Source: Candidatus Symbiothrix sp. (lineage in GTDB: Bacteria; Bacteroidota; Bacteroidia; Bacteroidales; Azobacteroidaceae). From it: a stretch of 8,004 nucleotides of DNA. Below are positions 5,080 to 8,004 of the stretch, piece after piece; positions within the stretch are counted from its first letter, which is position 1, and every line of letters starts with the position of its first letter. The translations under genes and the position numbers were made by a program. The notes beneath the pieces are model-generated. The model searched no databases. It was not told the origin of the DNA and saw only the letters and a list, made by a program, of their open reading frames with translations. The stretch lies in NCBI GenBank assembly GCA_031270925.1, contig JAISWY010000108.1, positions 1 to 8,004 of the forward strand. The letters run 5' to 3'.

Positions 5080-7419
5080 ATGAAACAAATTTTTTCAATC
5101 ATTCTCACAAGCATTGCATTCGCGTTTCCGGTTTGCAGTGGCAATACGCAACTCTATAAAGATCCTTCGCAAGCTGTTGAAAAGCGGGTAAACAACCTGA
5201 TGGCGCAAATGACGCTGGAAGAAAAAATCGGGCAGATGTGCCAATACAATTCTTTGGCGCAAATTAAAGCGGTGGAAGGTAAAATTTCGGAAGAGGAAAT
5301 GAAAAAAAGTCATAATAAAGCGTATTATCCCGGTTTTCCGCTCGACAGCATCATTGCTTACACCGAAAAAGGCTTAATCGGATCGTTCCTCTATGTCATT
5401 GATATGGAAGAAGCGAACTATCTGCAAAGTCTGGCGCAGAAAAGCCGTTTGCAAATCCCGCTGCTTTTGGGAATCGACGCCGTTCACGGAAACGCTTTAT
5501 ACTATGGTGCGACCGTTTATCCGACCGCCATCGGGCAAGCCGCCATGTTTTCTCCCGAATTGGTTGAAGAATCGGCTCGCCAAACGGCTTTGGAGATTCG
5601 AGCAACGGGTTCGCACTGGACTTTTGCGCCCAACGTGGAAGTCGCCCGCGACGCCCGCTGGGGACGTACCGGCGAAACATTTGGAGAAGATCCTTATCTT
5701 GTTTCGGTTTTGGGTGCAGCTACAGTGAAAGGTTTGCAAAGTCCCTCCAACTTTCCAAAAAGAGGAGAACCGGCTCTTCCTTCAGGGGATAGAGAGGGCG
5801 TTCTCGCCTGCGCCAAACATTTCGTAGGCGGCGGCCAATCGGTAAACGGCATCAACGGCGCCCCGCTCGATGTTTCGGAACGCACGATTCGCGAAGTGTT
5901 TTTCCCACCGTTCAAAACAGCAATCGAAGCCGGCGCTTATACCGTGATGGTTTCACACAATGAGGTAAACGGCATTCCCGCGCACGGAAACCGTTGGTTA
6001 ATGACAGACGTGTTGCGCAAGGAGTGGAATTTCAACGGATTTATCGTCAGCGATTGGATGGACGTCGAACGGATGCACGATTACCACAGCGTTTATGAAA
6101 CCGAAGAAGAAGCGTTTTTCGCCACCGTCAATGCAGGTTTGGATATGCACATGCATGGGCCGCGGTTTGCCGAAGGCCTTATCAAAGCGGTGAAAGAAGG
6201 CCGCTTGAGCGAAAAGCGAATCGAAGAATCGGTTGCGAAAATTCTGACGGCGAAATTCCAATTGGGACTGTTTGAAAATCCGTTTATCGACGCCAACGAA
6301 AGCAAAAAAGTGCTTTTCAACGCCGAGCATCAAAAAACAGCTTTGGAGATGGCGCGAAAATCCATCGTTTTACTCAAAAACCACGACAATATTCTTCCTT
6401 TGGACAAAAATAAATACAAAAAAATATTAGTAACCGGCCCGAACGCCAATACACATGTGATTTTCGGCGATTGGGCCTTCCCGCAACCGGAAGAAAATTA
6501 CACAACTGTTCTCAAAGGCTTGAAAAACCTTTCGCCCGAAACCGATTTCCAATTTCACGATTTGGGTTGGAAATTGCTTTCGATGGACTCCGAAGAGGTG
6601 CGTCGCGCCGGAACATTGGCACGTGAATGCGATTTGGCGATAGTGGTTGTCGGCGAAAACTCCATGCGCGAACATTGGGGCGATAAAACTTGCGGCGAAA
6701 ACACCGACCGTTCCGAGATCACTTTGCCCGGATTGCAGCAGGAATTGGTTGAAAATATTGTAAAATCCGGCGTTCCGACCGTTGTAGTTTTGGTCAACGG
6801 CCGTCCGCTCGGTGTGGAATGGATTGCCGAAAACGCCGCCGCTTTGATTGAAGCATGGGAACCCGGCTCGTTTGGCGGACAGGCGATTGCCGAAATCCTT
6901 TACGGCGAAGTCAATCCCTCGGCGAAACTTCCGATTACCGTTCCGCGACATGCAGGACAAATTCAAATGGTTTATAATCATAAGTTTACGACTTACTGGT
7001 TCCCTTACCGGACAGGCAAAAGCACTCCGCTTTATCCATTTGGTTTTGGATTGAGTTATACAAATTACAAATACGATAATTTGAAAATCTCTCAATCCGA
7101 AATCTCCAACAATGAATCGGTTACGCTTACGGTAGATGTAGAAAACACAGGCGTTCGCGACGGCGAAGAAATCGTACAATTCTACATCCGCGACGAATAC
7201 AGTTCGGCCGTGCGCCCGCTAAAAGAACTGAAAGATTTTCGACGAATTGTGCTAAAATCCGGCGAGAAAAAACAAGTTTCGTTTGAAATAACTCCCGAAA
7301 AATTAGCCTTTTACGATGCCGATATGAAATTCGGTGTAGAAAAAGGCCGATTCAAGATTATGGTAGGCTCTTCGTCGCGCAAAGAAGATTTATTGGAAAC
7401 TTTCTTAACAGTCAAATAA
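5080..7419 (+). CDS. Secreted glycoside hydrolase family 3 enzyme (beta-glucosidase type)
   Basis: This retaining exo-hydrolase removes terminal beta-linked sugars (glucose most likely, xylose possible) from oligosaccharides, probably in the periplasm. From the ATG at 5080 it has 779 residues. It begins with a signal peptide (MKQIFSIILTSIAFAFPVC). The TIM-barrel domain follows at about 30-395, with LTLEEKIGQM-like MTLEEKIGQM, LLLGIDAVHGN, ARWGRTGETFGEDPYL, the substrate-binding Lys-His pair of AKHF (246-247), and the nucleophile Asp325 in FIVSDWMDVERM. The alpha/beta-sandwich domain lies at about 420-625 (SIVLLKN, ILPLD, ILVTGPNA, VVVGEN, LPGLQQELVENI, VVVLVNGRPLG, WEPGSFGGQAIAEILYGEVN). Glu540 in CGENTDRS is the likely acid/base. 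A C-terminal fibronectin-III-like domain covers about 675-779. A TTG at 5062 in frame would add six residues but lies only about 9 nt after the predicted transcript start. An unusual palindromic stretch encodes residues 221-240. Exact substrate is not determined by sequence. Confidence 0.95.
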   Translation: MKQIFSIILTSIAFAFPVCSGNTQLYKDPSQAVEKRVNNLMAQMTLEEKIGQMCQYNSLAQIKAVEGKISEEEMKKSHNKAYYPGFPLDSIIAYTEKGLIGSFLYVIDMEEANYLQSLAQKSRLQIPLLLGIDAVHGNALYYGATVYPTAIGQAAMFSPELVEESARQTALEIRATGSHWTFAPNVEVARDARWGRTGETFGEDPYLVSVLGAATVKGLQSPSNFPKRGEPALPSGDREGVLACAKHFVGGGQSVNGINGAPLDVSERTIREVFFPPFKTAIEAGAYTVMVSHNEVNGIPAHGNRWLMTDVLRKEWNFNGFIVSDWMDVERMHDYHSVYETEEEAFFATVNAGLDMHMHGPRFAEGLIKAVKEGRLSEKRIEESVAKILTAKFQLGLFENPFIDANESKKVLFNAEHQKTALEMARKSIVLLKNHDNILPLDKNKYKKILVTGPNANTHVIFGDWAFPQPEENYTTVLKGLKNLSPETDFQFHDLGWKLLSMDSEEVRRAGTLARECDLAIVVVGENSMREHWGDKTCGENTDRSEITLPGLQQELVENIVKSGVPTVVVLVNGRPLGVEWIAENAAALIEAWEPGSFGGQAIAEILYGEVNPSAKLPITVPRHAGQIQMVYNHKFTTYWFPYRTGKSTPLYPFGFGLSYTNYKYDNLKISQSEISNNESVTLTVDVENTGVRDGEEIVQFYIRDEYSSAVRPLKELKDFRRIVLKSGEKKQVSFEITPEKLAFYDADMKFGVEKGRFKIMVGSSSRKEDLLETFLTVK
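5743..5798. repeat. Imperfect palindromic element in frame within the GH3 gene
   Basis: The outer arms CCCTC (5743-5747) and GAGGG (5794-5798) flank an inner stem in which 5759-5767 pairs with 5774-5782 (one mismatch, one G-T wobble) around the loop AACCGG. The stretch encodes a Pro/Gly/Arg-rich peptide (residues about 221-240, including PSNFPKRGEPALPSGD) between GLQ and VLACAKHF. Family members have a shorter segment there. It resembles small dispersed palindromic repeats that can insert in coding sequence without breaking the frame, like the Rickettsia palindromic elements. Only one copy is visible in this window, so the mobile origin is inferred. Confidence 0.45.
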
Positions 7420-7428
7420 ATAAAGTTT

Positions 7429-8004
7429 ATGAAAAGACATGGGTTTATATTTATTTTTTCGTGTTTGTTTTTCCCGCTTTTCGGACAAAATGCAAACAGC
7501 GTTTTCTTGTACGATACCATTTATACCACCGACGGCGGGCAGTTGCTTTACCGTAAACTTTTGCCTTATAATCAGCAAGTTGGCGAAAAATATCCACTTG
7601 TGTTGTTTTTGCACGGTGCAGGTCAGCGCGGATCGGACAATGAAAAGCAACTCGAACTCGGCGGCGATATGTTTTTGAATAACCGTCAGAATTTTTCCGC
7701 ATTTGTGCTTGCGCCGCAATGTCCGAGCGACAATTATTGGGCTTTCGGCACGCGCCCGACTGCTTTCAGCAACGCTTCTTTTCCTGCCAATTACGATATT
7801 GTGCCGATAATGGTAAAAGTTAAAGAATTATTGGACAGCTATTTAAGCCGTAGCGATGTAGATTTGAACCGAATTTACATTGTCGGCTTGTCGATGGGTG
7901 CAATGGGAACTTACGATATGGCTTGCCGTTTCCCCGATATTTTTGCAGCGGCTGTACCGATTTGCGGCGGCGTGAATATCGCACGGCTCACAGGCGGCGT
8001 GGAA
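7429..8004 (+). CDS. Secreted alpha/beta-hydrolase, esterase/peptidase-like (3' end outside window)
   Basis: This is a serine hydrolase of the phospholipase/carboxylesterase or predicted-peptidase (COG4099-like) group. The 192 codons seen are uninterrupted to the right edge. A signal peptide (MKRHGFIFIFSCLFFPLFG, about 1-19) sends it to the periplasm or beyond. The core begins with a strand YPLVLFLHGAGQRGSDN (55-71), whose HGAGQRG supplies the oxyanion hole. VLAPQCPSDNYW follows at about 93-104. The nucleophile elbow GLSMG has Ser155 and is followed by AMGTYDMACRFPDIFAAAVPICGG. The catalytic Asp and His should lie beyond the window. The ATG is 9 bp after the GH3 stop, so the two genes are almost certainly co-transcribed. 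That suggests removal of acyl groups (acetyl or feruloyl) from the same glycan, but the group also contains enzymes with other substrates, so the substrate is inference only. Confidence 0.88.
   Translation, partial: MKRHGFIFIFSCLFFPLFGQNANSVFLYDTIYTTDGGQLLYRKLLPYNQQVGEKYPLVLFLHGAGQRGSDNEKQLELGGDMFLNNRQNFSAFVLAPQCPSDNYWAFGTRPTAFSNASFPANYDIVPIMVKVKELLDSYLSRSDVDLNRIYIVGLSMGAMGTYDMACRFPDIFAAAVPICGGVNIARLTGGVE

Noticed and set aside
6427..7179. 250-codon minus-strand open frame
   Set aside because: It is antisense to the second half of the GH3 gene, whose domains and catalytic motifs are clear; the composition is that of a shadow frame.

Overview
The window looks like part of a polysaccharide utilisation locus (PUL) from a Bacteroidota genome, most likely order Bacteroidales. 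The evidence is a SusC-type TonB-dependent receptor, a Bacteroidota-type ECF sigma/FecR anti-sigma pair, start codons without Shine-Dalgarno sequences, and promoters of the Bacteroidota -7 type (TAnnTTTG). I cannot name the genus.

Layout. Positions 1-2970 (minus strand) hold a SusC-like outer-membrane receptor whose C-terminus is cut off by the left edge. It has an N-terminal STN signalling domain. The 195-bp gap at 2971-3165 carries signals pointing the other way (plus strand): a TAnnTTTG promoter and a strong intrinsic terminator. Together they outline a roughly 120-nt RNA antisense to the susC leader. Next on the minus strand come a FecR-family anti-sigma factor (3166-4158) and an ECF sigma-70 factor (4235-4801) with a well-formed promoter. 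A divergent control region of about 280 bp follows. On the plus strand lie a secreted glycoside hydrolase family 3 enzyme (5080-7419) and, 9 bp later, a secreted alpha/beta-hydrolase (esterase/peptidase type) cut off by the right edge.

How it fits together (inference from family knowledge). The SusC protein would import an oligosaccharide and, through its STN domain, signal to the periplasmic part of FecR. FecR would release the ECF sigma factor, which would transcribe susC and probably the downstream susD and enzyme genes outside the window on the left. The divergent hydrolase pair would trim the glycan: the GH3 enzyme removes terminal beta-linked sugars and the esterase may remove acyl groups. 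The antisense RNA would add post-transcriptional control of susC, as described for DonS-type RNAs in Bacteroides fragilis.

The two most interesting signals are the predicted antisense RNA and an imperfect palindromic element of about 56 bp lying in frame inside the GH3 coding sequence. There are no tRNAs, rRNAs, CRISPR arrays, transposases or integrases in the window.
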